From positions 1 to 46,846 of the forward strand of contig DASZMJ010000156.1 in assembly GCA_035551935.1 (NCBI GenBank): a stretch of 46,846 bases of DNA, written 5' to 3'. The notes under the pieces were generated by a model. That model was not told the origin of the DNA, searched no databases, and saw only the letters and a program-made list of their open reading frames with translations. Positions 16,689 through 30,670 of the stretch are shown in pieces. Each line of letters begins with the position of its first letter. Within the stretch, counting starts at the first letter, position 1. This stretch comes from DASZMJ01 sp035551935. GTDB lineage: Bacteria; Planctomycetota; Planctomycetia; Isosphaerales; Isosphaeraceae. The translations under genes and the position numbers were made by a program.

Positions 16689-17354
16689 TCAGGCGTGCGA
16701 GATGCCTTCGTCCCAGAGGCGGAAGCCGCCGAGGAAGGCGTTGTTGTTGTCACCCATGCGGCAACCCTGGGGGAGCCGGGTGAGGTTGTGGGCGTTGCCG
16801 CCACCGAGGACGACATAGTCGGCGATCAGGGCGTCCTTGAGCCGACTGACGACGTCGGCGACGAACTTCCGCCACTTCTTCTTGCCCAATCGCTTCAGGC
16901 CGCGCAGGCCGACGTAGTCCTCGAACGTGCGCCCCTTGCGGTACGGCAGGTGGGCCAGCTCCAGGGGGGCGACCACGTTGTCGAGCACCAGGGCCGAGCC
17001 CAGGCCGGTGCCGAGGCCGAGGAAGAGCATGCGGCCCCCCTCGTAGCTGCCCAGGGCCTGCATCGCCGCGTCGTTGACGATCCGGACCGGCTTGCCGAAC
17101 CGGCCGGCATAATCGAACCCCACCCAGCCCGGCGCCAGGTTGTGCGGCTCCAGCGCCGGGTTGCCCTGGACGATCGGCCCGGGGTAGCCGATCGAGACGA
17201 CGTCGAAGCCCCAGCCGTCGACGGCCAGGAGCACATCGGTCGCCATCTTCTCGGCGTTCATGGTTTGCCCCGAGGCGATCTTGATCGACTCCTCGCGGCC
17301 GGTCGCCAGCACCTTGACGTTCGTCCCCCCGACGTCGATCACCAGCACGTTCAT
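16689..17354 (-). CDS. ppgK: ROK-family kinase, polyphosphate glucokinase-like
   Basis: A 221-residue sugar kinase. The ATG at 17354 follows GGAGGG about 9 bases upstream; the frame is open far upstream but that part is the antisense of the fbp gene. Seen: the phosphate-1 motif DVGGTNVKVL at residues 5-14, SIGYPGPIVQGNPALEPHNLAPGW in the sugar-binding region, VNDAAMQALG, the phosphate-2 loop LGLGTGLGSALV, and a late VVLGGGNAHNL. The set matches polyphosphate glucokinase (PpgK) within the ROK family, which phosphorylates glucose using polyphosphate and/or ATP; the phosphate donor cannot be decided here. It is slightly shorter than typical PpgK proteins (about 250). Divergent from fbp with 177 bases between. 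Its likely role is feeding glucose from the nearby glycosidases into the pentose-phosphate genes. Confidence 0.85.
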   Translation of the reverse strand: MNVLVIDVGGTNVKVLATGREESIKIASGQTMNAEKMATDVLLAVDGWGFDVVSIGYPGPIVQGNPALEPHNLAPGWVGFDYAGRFGKPVRIVNDAAMQALGSYEGGRMLFLGLGTGLGSALVLDNVVAPLELAHLPYRKGRTFEDYVGLRGLKRLGKKKWRKFVADVVSRLKDALIADYVVLGGGNAHNLTRLPQGCRMGDNNNAFLGGFRLWDEGISHA

Positions 17355-17531
17355 TTCCCGGGACCCTCCGACGCCTTTGCCTCGCGGGGCCCTCGGCCCC
17401 GGCCGACTCCCCGGATACTCTACTCCACAGGCCGGCCCGTTGCGACGGCCCCGTCCGTTTCGGTCATCCGTCCTTCGTTGCCCGACCTCGTGTCCTCCGT
17501 CCCGTGCCCTTGAACCATCGAGGACCCGTCC

Positions 17532-19487
17532 ATGGACACCCCCGAGCCGACGGCCGCCCCGGGCGAGCACGACCTGTCGGTCCTGCGGCCCCTGGCCCGG
17601 CAGTTCCCGAACGTCGACGCCGCCCTGGCTGAGCTGGCCAGGCTCTCGGCCGAACTGACCCTGCCGCGGCAGACCATCCACGTCATCAGCGACGTCCACG
17701 GCGACGACGTGAAGCTCCGCCACGTGATCAACAACGCGTCGGGCACCCTCCGGCCGCTCGTCCAGTCCCTGTTCGCCGACCGCCGCACCCCGGACCAGGT
17801 CCGCGAGTTCCTGACGCTGATCTTCTATCCTCGCGAGACGCTCGACCGCATCGAGCCGGCCCTCCGCGACCCGGCCGCGCGGCTGGACTGCTGCCGGCGG
17901 GTCCTCCGCGACCTCTTCGAATTGATCCGCGTCCTGGCCCGCCGCGACAGCCTCCGCCGCGCCTCGGCGGTCTTCCCGACCGAGTATCGCGACCTCTTCC
18001 TCGAGCTCCTGCACGCCCCCTGGCTCGAGCGTGGGCCCGAATACTTCGATGCGATCATCGACGCCCTGGCCCAGCACGAGAGCGCCCCGAGGCTCGTGCG
18101 GCTGACGGTCCGCGTCCTCCGCAACCTCGCCGTCGACGAGCTGGTCCTGGCCGGCGACTGCTGGGACCGCGGCCCGAGGGGCGACCGCGTCGTCGACACG
18201 TTGATGAAGCTGCCCGAGGTCGCCTTCGTCTGGGGCAACCACGACGCCGCCTGGCTCGGCGCCTGCCTGGGCAACGAGGCCCTGATCGCCCACGTCCTGC
18301 GGATCTCGGCCCGCTACCGCCGGTTCTCGCAGCTCGAGGAGGGCTACGGCATCACCCTCCAGCCGCTGGAGCACCTCGTCCGCGCCTGCTACCACGACGA
18401 CCCGGCCGACTGCTTCAAGCCCCGCGGCACCGGCCTCCGCGACGACCTGACCATGGCCCGGTTGCAGAAGGCCGCCGCCGTCCTCCAGCACAAACTCGAA
18501 GGCCAGCTCATCGCCCGGAACCCCGAGTGGGGCCTCGACGCCCGACGGCTCCTCCACCGCATCGACTACGCCGCCGGCACCGTCGAGATCGACGGCAAGG
18601 TCCACCCGCTCCGCGACGCCCACTTCCCGACGATCGACCCGGCCGACCCCTACGCCCTCTCGGCCGAGGAGCGGGCGTGCGTCGACCGGATCAAGGCCTC
18701 GTTCCTCCGCAGCCGGAAGCTCTGGGACCAGATGCGGTTCCTCGTCGGCCACGGGTCGATGTACCTGAGGCGCGACGAGCACCTCATCTTCCACGGTTGC
18801 GTGCCGGTCGATGAGAACGGCGAGTTCCTCCCCCTGGTCGTCGACGGCCGGCCGCGGCGGGGCCGGGCGCTGTTCGACGCGATCGATCGCGTGCTCGCCC
18901 GGGTCCTCGACACCCCGGCCGAGAAGGACCGCGACCTGCCCTGGTACCTCTGGTGCGGCCCGCGGTCGCCCCTCTTCGGCAAGGACCGGATCACCACTTT
19001 CGAGAACGACTTCGTCGCCGACCCCGCCGCCCACGTCGAGACCAAGGACCCGTACTTCCGCCTGATCCACGACCCGGCCTTCTGCGAACGCATCCTCATG
19101 GAGTTCGGCGTCGACCCCGACCACGGCCTGATCGTCAACGGGCACGTGCCGGTCAAGATCGATCAGGGAGAGTCGCCCTTGAAGCGGAGCGGCAAGGCGA
19201 TCACGATCGACGGCGCCTTCTCGGCCGCGTACGGCGACCACGGCTACACGCTCGTGCTCGAGCCGGGCCGGACCCTCCTGGCCAAGCACCACCACTTCGA
19301 GTCGGTCGAGGCCGCCGTCCGCGACGGCGTCGACATCATCCCGACCGTCGTCGAGGTCCGCAACTGGACCCCCCCGCGCCGGGTCGCCGACACCGAGCAC
19401 GGGGCCCGCATCCGCGGCGAGATCGAGCTGCTCGAGCACCTCGTCGATTCCTATCGCAACAACGAACTCCGGCAAAACTGGAAATGA
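17532..19487 (+). CDS. fbp: Fructose-1,6-bisphosphatase, class III
   Basis: A 651-residue enzyme of the class III (Firmicutes-type) fructose-1,6-bisphosphatase family, which hydrolyses fructose 1,6-bisphosphate to fructose 6-phosphate in gluconeogenesis and pentose-phosphate recycling. The metallophosphatase motifs are all present: ISDVHGDD near residue 53, LAGDCWDRGPRGD near 206 and WGNHDAAW near 233. Later blocks LVGHGSMYLRRDEHLIFHGC and IVNGHVPVKIDQGESPLKRSGK supply further metal-binding His residues. Length matches the family (about 640-670). GAGGA lies 7 bases before the ATG. The stop codon overlaps the start of the next gene in an ATGA, so the two are translationally coupled. Confidence 0.95.
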   Translation: MDTPEPTAAPGEHDLSVLRPLARQFPNVDAALAELARLSAELTLPRQTIHVISDVHGDDVKLRHVINNASGTLRPLVQSLFADRRTPDQVREFLTLIFYPRETLDRIEPALRDPAARLDCCRRVLRDLFELIRVLARRDSLRRASAVFPTEYRDLFLELLHAPWLERGPEYFDAIIDALAQHESAPRLVRLTVRVLRNLAVDELVLAGDCWDRGPRGDRVVDTLMKLPEVAFVWGNHDAAWLGACLGNEALIAHVLRISARYRRFSQLEEGYGITLQPLEHLVRACYHDDPADCFKPRGTGLRDDLTMARLQKAAAVLQHKLEGQLIARNPEWGLDARRLLHRIDYAAGTVEIDGKVHPLRDAHFPTIDPADPYALSAEERACVDRIKASFLRSRKLWDQMRFLVGHGSMYLRRDEHLIFHGCVPVDENGEFLPLVVDGRPRRGRALFDAIDRVLARVLDTPAEKDRDLPWYLWCGPRSPLFGKDRITTFENDFVADPAAHVETKDPYFRLIHDPAFCERILMEFGVDPDHGLIVNGHVPVKIDQGESPLKRSGKAITIDGAFSAAYGDHGYTLVLEPGRTLLAKHHHFESVEAAVRDGVDIIPTVVEVRNWTPPRRVADTEHGARIRGEIELLEHLVDSYRNNELRQNWK

Positions 19488-20967
19488 GAATGAAACATCC
19501 TCTTCATCCGTCACTCTATCAGGTCAACGCCCGTCTCTGGCTCGGCGACGTGGCGCGCGGCCTCGGCCGGCCGGCCACGCTCGACGACGTGCCCGACGCC
19601 GACCTCGACCGCCTCGCGGCCCTCGGCTTCGACTGGGTCTATCTGCTCGGCGCCTGGCGGACCGGGCCCGCCGGCCGGGCCGTCTCGCGGTCGCGCGAGG
19701 ACTGGCGCCGCGGGTTCGCCGAGGACCTGCCCGACCTGGCCGACGCCGACATCGTCGGCTCGCCGTTCGCCGTCCAATCCTACGACGTCCACGAGGACTT
19801 CGGCGGGGACGCCGCGCTGGCCCGCCTCCGTACGCGCCTCCGGTCCCGCGGACTCCGACTGATGCTCGACTTCGTGCCGAACCACACGGCGATCGACCAT
19901 CCCTGGGTCACCGGGCACCCGGACTACTACGTCGCCGGCACCGAGGACGACCTCGCGCGCGAGCCCGACAACTACCTCCGCGTCCGGGCCGGCGGCCGGT
20001 CGGTGGTCCTGGCCTACGGACGCGACCCGTACTTCCCCGGATGGCCCGACACGCTCCAGCTCAATTACCGCCACCCGGCCCTCCGCGCGGCGATGGCCGG
20101 CGAGCTGGCCCGAGTCGCCGCCCGCTGCGACGGCGTTCGCTGTGACATGGCGATGCTCGTCCTGCCCGACGTCTTCGCCCGGACCTGGGGCGATCGCTCG
20201 GCCCCTCGCGACGGCCCTGCCCCCGTGGATGAGCCGTTCTGGCCCGGAGCGATCGCCGAGGCCCGCGCGACGAACCCCGGCTTCCGCCTGATGGCCGAGG
20301 CGTACTGGGACCTCGAATGGGCGCTCCAGCAACAGGGATTCGATTGGACGTATGATAAACGGCTCTACGACCGCCTCCGCGGGCTCGATGCCGGCGCGGT
20401 GCGCGGGCACCTGACGGCCGACGCCGAGTATCAGCGGAAGTCGGCCCGATTCCTCGAGAACCACGACGAGCCCCGTGCCGCCGCGACTTTCGCGCCCGAG
20501 GTCCATCCGGCCGCGGCCACCCTGACGTATCTCGTCCCCGGCCTCCGGTTCGTCCACGACGGCCAGCTCGAGGGCCGCCGCTCCCGCACGAGCATCCACA
20601 TCGGCCGCCGTCGCGACGAGTCGGTCGATCCGATGATTCAATGCGTTTACGAAAAACTGTTAAAGTGTCTCGCCCGCCCCGAGGTCCGCGACGGCCGCTG
20701 GCGGCTGCTCGAGTGCCGGCCGGCGTGGGACGGCAACCCGTCGTGGGATCGGTTCCTCGCGTTCCTCTGGGATGCCGAGGGATCACGGCTGCTCGTGGCG
20801 GTGAATTACGGACCGACGCGGGGGCAGTGCTACGTGGCCTTGCCGCCGGAGGGCTTGCGCGGCGGGGCGTTCCGGCTGGAGGACCTGCTCGGCGACGAGG
20901 CCCACGACCGCGAGGGGGACGACCTCGCGGCGCGTGGGTTGTACCTCGACGTGCCGGCGTGGGGGCA

Positions 20968-23748
<2,781 letters not shown>

Positions 23749-23799
23749 GGGCGTCGTCCTCGGTCATCCCCGGCCGTTTCGGCCAGCATAGCACAGCAA

Positions 23800-23825
23800 G
23801 AGGGCCGTCGCGGGGCGCGGCCCTC
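23800..23825 (-). terminator. Candidate terminator of the pentose-phosphate operon
   Basis: GAGGGCCG (23800-23807) pairs with CGGCCCTC (23818-23825) around a 10-base loop, 22 bases after the opcA stop on the minus strand. The read-out end is TTGCTGTGC, with only a weak T-run. It lies between opcA and the GH63-like gene. Confidence 0.5.
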
Positions 23826-23847
23826 GGGGGTCGTCCTTGGGCCGGAG

Positions 23848-24987
23848 TCAGGCGTTCAGGACGCTGCGGGCGAGCTCCTGGGCGACCCGCATCGTCTCGC
23901 AGAAGACCGGGTCGCGCTCGCGGTCGGAGAGCTGGCGGCCGACCAGCTCGGCCAGGGGTTGCGGCTGCACGGCCATCGTCCGGGGCGCCCCGGGGACGTT
24001 CTCGGGGACGATCGAGAGGCGGCGGCCCTCTTCCTCGGGGGTCAGGGCCAGCGCGACCGGCTCGCCGTCGATCTGGCAGGCGACGCGGACCTTGCGGAGG
24101 CCGCGGGGGCCGTCGCCGAGGCGACGTATGCGGACGTGCCGCGGCCCCTCAGGCGCGGTGAGCTGCCAGTGGATCTCGACGGCCGGCTCGACGTGGACGC
24201 CGGTGACGTGCCAGCCCAGCCGCGCCACCAGCCAGCTCGCCAGGCCCCAGGCCATCATCACCGAGTGCGGGCCGTGCTCGACGAGCACCTCGCCGATCGT
24301 CGCGATCGCCCCCGGCGCCGTGGCCGGGTCGAGCGCCTGCGCGATCATGCGTCGCCAGTACTTCAGCCGCCGCCAGGCCAGGTCGGCGACCACGCGGCTC
24401 GCCCCCTGCCCCGGCCCTCGCTGGAACCGCTCGATCCAGGAGGCCGTGGCGCTCATGCCCCGGGCCGGCTCGGGCCAGCCGAAGCTGTCGTAGACGACCT
24501 GGTCGACGTCTTCCGACAGGTTGTAGAGCAAGGGGCCGGCCATCGCCGGCGGCTGGGGGACGGCCCACCAGAGGTTCGTCGGCAGGTCGCCGATCGACAG
24601 CGCCCGGACGGCGAACGGCAGGTGGTCGACCGCCGGGCCGTCCCCCCGGATCGTGATCTGCTCGGAGAAGGCCCGCAGGCCGGTGCCGACCTCGTGGACG
24701 CGGGTGCGGACCGAGGCCCGCAGCTCGTCGGCCTTCGACCCCGGCTCGCTGACCAGCAGCAGCACCCGCGCCGGGTGGATCGCCACGACGTCGGGCACGA
24801 CCTCGTCGACCTGGCGGGCGCGCTCGGCGGAGTCGCAGAAGATGACCAGGTTCGACATCCGCGCGCGGACCACCGGCGCCTCGCCCGGCCCCTGCGCCGC
24901 CTTGAGCTGGCGGTCGAGCTCGCGCTCGACGTCGAGCAACGGGACGGCGACCTCGTCGCCCGTCGTGTCCGCCGCGACGGCGCTCAT
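23848..24987 (-). CDS. opcA: Glucose-6-phosphate dehydrogenase assembly/activator protein OpcA
   Basis: A 379-residue OpcA-family protein. In cyanobacteria OpcA is needed for full activity of, or redox control of, glucose-6-phosphate dehydrogenase, and the gene is found beside zwf in cyanobacteria and actinobacteria. Recognised by overall pattern: an N-terminal VVRARMSNLVIFCDS...VVPDVVAIHPARVLLLVSEPG block, LPFAVRALSIGDLPTNLWWAVPQPP, a middle helical block with FQRGPGQGASRVVADLAWRRL, and a C-terminal beta-rich block. No catalytic motif is expected. The ATG at 24987 overlaps the zwf stop in an ATGA, so the two are translationally coupled, in line with a direct Zwf-OpcA interaction. It is the last gene of the operon. 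Confidence 0.92.
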   Translation of the reverse strand: MSAVAADTTGDEVAVPLLDVERELDRQLKAAQGPGEAPVVRARMSNLVIFCDSAERARQVDEVVPDVVAIHPARVLLLVSEPGSKADELRASVRTRVHEVGTGLRAFSEQITIRGDGPAVDHLPFAVRALSIGDLPTNLWWAVPQPPAMAGPLLYNLSEDVDQVVYDSFGWPEPARGMSATASWIERFQRGPGQGASRVVADLAWRRLKYWRRMIAQALDPATAPGAIATIGEVLVEHGPHSVMMAWGLASWLVARLGWHVTGVHVEPAVEIHWQLTAPEGPRHVRIRRLGDGPRGLRKVRVACQIDGEPVALALTPEEEGRRLSIVPENVPGAPRTMAVQPQPLAELVGRQLSDRERDPVFCETMRVAQELARSVLNA

Positions 24988-26633
24988 AGCCTCCTCCAGG
25001 CGCGGCCGTCGCGCTCGATCAGGGCGTCGGCCTCGATCGGGCCCCAGGTGCCGCACTGGTACTCGGGCAGCGAGCGGACCCGGACGCGGTCCCAGTGCTC
25101 GAGGACCGGCATGACGAACCGCCAGGCCGCCTCGACGGCGTCGCGGCGCATGAAGAGGGTCGCGTCGCCGGCCATGACGTCGAGGATCAGCCGCTCGTAG
25201 GCCTCGGGCGTCGTCCCGCCGAAGCTGGTGCTGTAGTTGAACTCCATCTGGACCGGGTAGATGCGGACCTTCGGGCCGGGCAGCTTCGAGGCGATCCGCA
25301 TCGACAGGCCCTCCTCGGGCTGGACGCGGAGCGTCAGGACGGTCGGCTCGAGCGGGGCCTCGGGGTGGTCGTTGAAGAGGACCTGCGGCACGTCCTTGAA
25401 CTGGATGGAGACCTCGCTGGCGCGCTTCGGCAGCCGCTTGCCGGTGCGGAGGTAGAACGGCACGCCGGCCCAGCGCCAGTTGTCGATATAAAGTTTCATC
25501 GCCACGAACGTCTCGGTCGTCGAGTTGACCGACTCGGGTGGGATCGGGCGGCGGGCGACCTTCTCGAAGTACTCGCGGACCTCGTGGCGGTAGCCGGGGA
25601 CGCGGCGGCCGTGCTCGTCCCCCTCGATGTACTGGCCACGGACGACGTTGGCGACGACGTCGGACTCGGTCATCGGCCGCAGGCAGTGCAGGACGCCGGC
25701 CTTGGCGTTGCGGACCACGTCGGCCTCGAGCGAGTACGGCGGCTCCATCGACGCCATGCAGAGGGTCTGGAGCATGTGGTTCTGGAGCATGTCCCGCAAC
25801 GCCCCGACCCCCTCGTAGTAGCCGATCCGGCTGCCGGTGATCTCCTCGGTCTTCGGGTCGTACTGGGTCAGGCCTTCTTCCTCGGCGACGGTGACCTGGA
25901 CGTGGTCGATGTACTTCTGGTTCCAGAGCGGCTCGAAGATGCTGTTGGCGAACCGGAGGACCAACAGGTTCTGGACGGTCTCCTTGCCGAGGTAGTGGTC
26001 GATGCGATAGGTCTGCGACTCGGCGAAGGCGGAGGCGACCGCGGCGTTGATCTCGCGGGCGCTCTCCAGGTCGCGGCCGATCGGCTTCTCGACGATGACG
26101 CGAGTGAACCGCCGCGGGTCGGCCGGGTCGGCGACCATGCCGGCGGCCTTCAGGTGCTCGACGCACGGCGGCACCAGCGACGGCGGGATCGATAGATAGA
26201 AGACGCGGCTGCCGGGGACGCCGAACTGCTGGTCGACGGCGTCGAGCTTGGCCTTCAGTTGCTCATACGCCCGCGCGTCGCCGAAGCTCCCCTCGACGAA
26301 CGAGAGGGCGCGGGCGAAGTCGTTCCAGTGCCCCTCGTCGAGCGGCTGGCGCGAGAAGCGCTCGATGCCGCTCCGGGCGCGGTCGCGGATGGACTCGTCG
26401 GGGTCGCCCTGCCGCTCGCCCTCCGCCCGCAGGCCGAAGCCGACGATCGCGAAGCTCGACGGCAGGGCGCCGTCGACGTTCAGGTTGTAGACGGCCGGCA
26501 TCAGCTTCCGCCAGGACAGGTCCCCGGCGGCGCCGAAGATCACCAGGACGCAGGGCTGCGGCACGAGGGCCCGGGGCGTGCCGGCGGCGAGCGGGTTGGC
26601 CGCCTCGGTCCGGCTCGGATTGGCGGTCGGCAT
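24984..26633 (-). CDS. zwf: Glucose-6-phosphate 1-dehydrogenase
   Basis: A 549-residue enzyme oxidising glucose 6-phosphate to 6-phosphogluconolactone with reduction of NADP+ (or NAD+), the entry step of the oxidative pentose-phosphate pathway. Seen: the nucleotide-binding motif VIFGAAGDLSWRKLMPAVYNL near residues 31-51, VIVEKPIGRDLESA, the active-site signature RIDHYLGKETVQN near 208, and RIYPVQMEFNYSTSFG late. The ATG at 26633 is preferred since AGGTGA (26642-26647) lies 8 bases upstream; a GTG at 26696, 4 bases past the gnd stop, would add 21 residues. The N-terminal ~25 residues are low complexity, so the protein is a little longer than usual. Coupled by ATGA overlap to opcA. Confidence 0.96.
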   Translation of the reverse strand: MPTANPSRTEAANPLAAGTPRALVPQPCVLVIFGAAGDLSWRKLMPAVYNLNVDGALPSSFAIVGFGLRAEGERQGDPDESIRDRARSGIERFSRQPLDEGHWNDFARALSFVEGSFGDARAYEQLKAKLDAVDQQFGVPGSRVFYLSIPPSLVPPCVEHLKAAGMVADPADPRRFTRVIVEKPIGRDLESAREINAAVASAFAESQTYRIDHYLGKETVQNLLVLRFANSIFEPLWNQKYIDHVQVTVAEEEGLTQYDPKTEEITGSRIGYYEGVGALRDMLQNHMLQTLCMASMEPPYSLEADVVRNAKAGVLHCLRPMTESDVVANVVRGQYIEGDEHGRRVPGYRHEVREYFEKVARRPIPPESVNSTTETFVAMKLYIDNWRWAGVPFYLRTGKRLPKRASEVSIQFKDVPQVLFNDHPEAPLEPTVLTLRVQPEEGLSMRIASKLPGPKVRIYPVQMEFNYSTSFGGTTPEAYERLILDVMAGDATLFMRRDAVEAAWRFVMPVLEHWDRVRVRSLPEYQCGTWGPIEADALIERDGRAWRRL

Positions 26634-26700
26634 CGGCGTTGTCACCTCGTCACGGCTCGGCTCGGTCGTCACCCCGGGCGGTGGGCGGTCGGTCACGGCC

Positions 26701-27726
26701 TCACTGGCCGGCGGCCTTCTCGATGTGGCCGCCGAACTGCTTGCGCATCGCCGAGGTGACCTTGTCGGCGAAGGTCGCCTCGCCGCGCGAGGCGAACCGC
26801 TCGTACAAGGCGGTCGTCAGGACGTGCGCCGGCACGGCCTCGTCGATCGCCGCCTGGATGGTCCAGCGCCCCTCACCCGAGTCGGAGACGCGGCCCTTGA
26901 ACTCCTTGAGCGTCGGGTCGCCGAGCATGGCGATGGCCGTCAGGTCGAGCAGCCACGAGCCGACGACGCTCCCGCGCCGCCAGACCTCGGTGACGTCGCG
27001 GAGGTCGAAGTCGTACATGTAGTGCTCGGGGTTGCGCAGCGGCGTCGTCTCGGCGTCGGCCTCGCGCTCGTGCTTGCCGACGTTCGCATGCTGGAGGATG
27101 TTCAACCCTTCGGCATACGCCGCCATGATACCGTACTCGATGCCGTTGTGCACCATCTTGACGAAGTGGCCGGCGCCGTTGGGGCCGCAGTGGAGGTAGC
27201 CGTCCTCGGCCGTGCTCCCCTGGATCTTCTCGCGGCCTGGGGTGCGGCTCGGCGCCGCGTCGATGCCGGGGGCCAGCGCCTCGAAGATCGGGTCGAGGTG
27301 GCGGACGACCTCCGTCTCGCCGCCGATCATCTGGCAGTAGCCGCGCTCCTGGCCCCAGATGCCGCCGCTGGTGCCGACGTCGACGTAGTGCAGGCCCTTG
27401 GCCTTGAGCCGCTTGGCCCGCGCGATGTCGTCGATGTAGTACGAGTTGCCGCCGTCGATCAGGATGTCGCCCGGCTCCATCAGGGCCTCGAGCTTGTCGA
27501 GCATCCCGTCGACCGCCGCCACCGGGATCATCAGCCACGCGGCGCGGGGCTTGGAGAGCTTGCCGACGAAGTCGGCCAGCGAGCTCGAGCCGACGGCGCC
27601 GGCCTTGACCAGGTCGTCGATCGCCTCCTGGCTCCGGTCCGCGACGACGCACTGATGCCCGGCCTTCAACAGCCGTCGCACCATGCCGGCGCCCATGCGC
27701 CCCAAGCCGATCATCCCCAGTTGCAC
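26701..27726 (-). CDS. gnd: 6-phosphogluconate dehydrogenase, decarboxylating (short form)
   Basis: A 341-residue enzyme converting 6-phosphogluconate to ribulose 5-phosphate and CO2. It is of the short form (about 300-340 residues) rather than the ~470-residue GndA, and such short forms are often NAD-preferring. Seen: the Rossmann motif GLGRMGAGMVRRLLKAGH at residues 6-23, DGGNSYYIDD, DVGTSGGIWGQERGYCQMIGG, and HCGPNGAGHFVKMVHNGIEYG with the catalytic Lys and the substrate-binding His-Asn. Located between rpiA and zwf on the same strand with short gaps, part of the pentose-phosphate operon. The lactonase (pgl) that should act between Zwf and Gnd is not in the window. Confidence 0.95.
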   Translation of the reverse strand: MQLGMIGLGRMGAGMVRRLLKAGHQCVVADRSQEAIDDLVKAGAVGSSSLADFVGKLSKPRAAWLMIPVAAVDGMLDKLEALMEPGDILIDGGNSYYIDDIARAKRLKAKGLHYVDVGTSGGIWGQERGYCQMIGGETEVVRHLDPIFEALAPGIDAAPSRTPGREKIQGSTAEDGYLHCGPNGAGHFVKMVHNGIEYGIMAAYAEGLNILQHANVGKHEREADAETTPLRNPEHYMYDFDLRDVTEVWRRGSVVGSWLLDLTAIAMLGDPTLKEFKGRVSDSGEGRWTIQAAIDEAVPAHVLTTALYERFASRGEATFADKVTSAMRKQFGGHIEKAAGQ

Positions 27727-27802
27727 GGTAGGCTCCCCTTTCGCTTCGTGGCGTGACGGATCGGAGTATGGCTCTCGGCGAATCGGATCGGACTCGTCCG
27801 CG

Positions 27803-28471
27803 TCACGACGGCCCGCGTCGCAACGCCCGGACCTTGCCCGCGGCGTCGTGGATCAGGACCGTCTCGGCCATGCCGAGGAACAGGCCCGACTCGACGACGC
27901 CCGGGATGGTGTGGATGGCCTGTTCGAGCCCCCTCGGGTCGGCGATCGGCCCGACGTGGGCGTCAAGGATGTAGTTGGCGTTGTCGGTGGCGAATGGGGC
28001 TCCGTCCCTCGTCCGCAGGGTCGCGTCCAGGCCCAGCCTGGCCAGTCGGCGGCGGACCAGAGGGACGCCGAACGGCACGACCTCGATCGGCAAGGTGCCG
28101 TGGGCGCCCAGGGCATCGACCTCCTTCTCGTCGCCGACGAGGATGACCAGCCGTCGCGACGACGCGGCGACGATCTTCTCGCGGAGCAGGGCGCCGCCGA
28201 GCCCCTTGATCAGGTCGAGCCCCGGCGCCACCTCGTCGGCGCCGTCGAAGGTCGCGTCGAGCTCCTCGACGTCGGCCAGCGACGCCAGGGGGACGCCGAC
28301 CTCGCGCGCCAGGGTGGCCGTCGCCTCCGAGGTCGGCACGCCCCGGACGTGGAGCCCCTGGCGGACGCGGGGGCCGAGCGCCCGGATGAACTCCGAGGCC
28401 GCCCGGCCGGTGCCGAGGCCGATCGTGGTGCCGTCCTCGACCAGCTCGAGGGCCGCTTCGGCGATGGTCAT
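27803..28471 (-). CDS. rpiA: Ribose-5-phosphate isomerase A
   Basis: A 222-residue RpiA-type isomerase interconverting ribose 5-phosphate and ribulose 5-phosphate. Seen: GLGTGRAASEFIRAL at residues 18-32, VPTSEATATLA, the active-site stretch FDGADEVAPGLDLIKGLGGAL with the Asp-Gly-Ala-Asp and Lys-Gly motifs, REKIVA, and the C-terminal IPGVVESGLFLGMAETV. Length is typical. It sits between tkt (31 bases upstream) and gnd (76 bases downstream) in the minus-strand operon. No ribulose-phosphate epimerase gene is present in the window. Confidence 0.96.
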   Translation of the reverse strand: MTIAEAALELVEDGTTIGLGTGRAASEFIRALGPRVRQGLHVRGVPTSEATATLAREVGVPLASLADVEELDATFDGADEVAPGLDLIKGLGGALLREKIVAASSRRLVILVGDEKEVDALGAHGTLPIEVVPFGVPLVRRRLARLGLDATLRTRDGAPFATDNANYILDAHVGPIADPRGLEQAIHTIPGVVESGLFLGMAETVLIHDAAGKVRALRRGPS

Positions 28472-28502
28472 GGCGGGGATGCTCCCGTGGCCTTCTCGCT
28501 CG

Positions 28503-30590
<2,088 letters not shown>

Positions 30591-30631
30591 CGGCGCTTCC
30601 TCCCCTAAGAGTTCGGCTCGTGCGTCAGTAT

Positions 30632-30658
30632 TCCCCCTCTCCCCGGGGGAGAGGGGGG
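30632..30658. repeat. GC-rich palindrome between tal-pgi and tkt
   Basis: CCCCCTCTCCCC (30633-30644) and GGGGAGAGGGGG (30646-30657) form a 12-base stem with a single unpaired base. It resembles the short CCCTCTCCC/GGGAGAGGG palindromes scattered in many GC-rich genomes; a half-copy is visible near 109-127. In the transcript it would fold between the two genes and could act as a processing site, an attenuator or an mRNA stabiliser. Confidence 0.6.
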
Positions 30659-30670
30659 TCGGACGGAGGT

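Noticed and set aside
17355..19514. Long N-terminal extension of the ROK kinase
   Set aside because: It is antisense to fbp; the DVGGTN phosphate motif begins five residues after the ATG at 17354.
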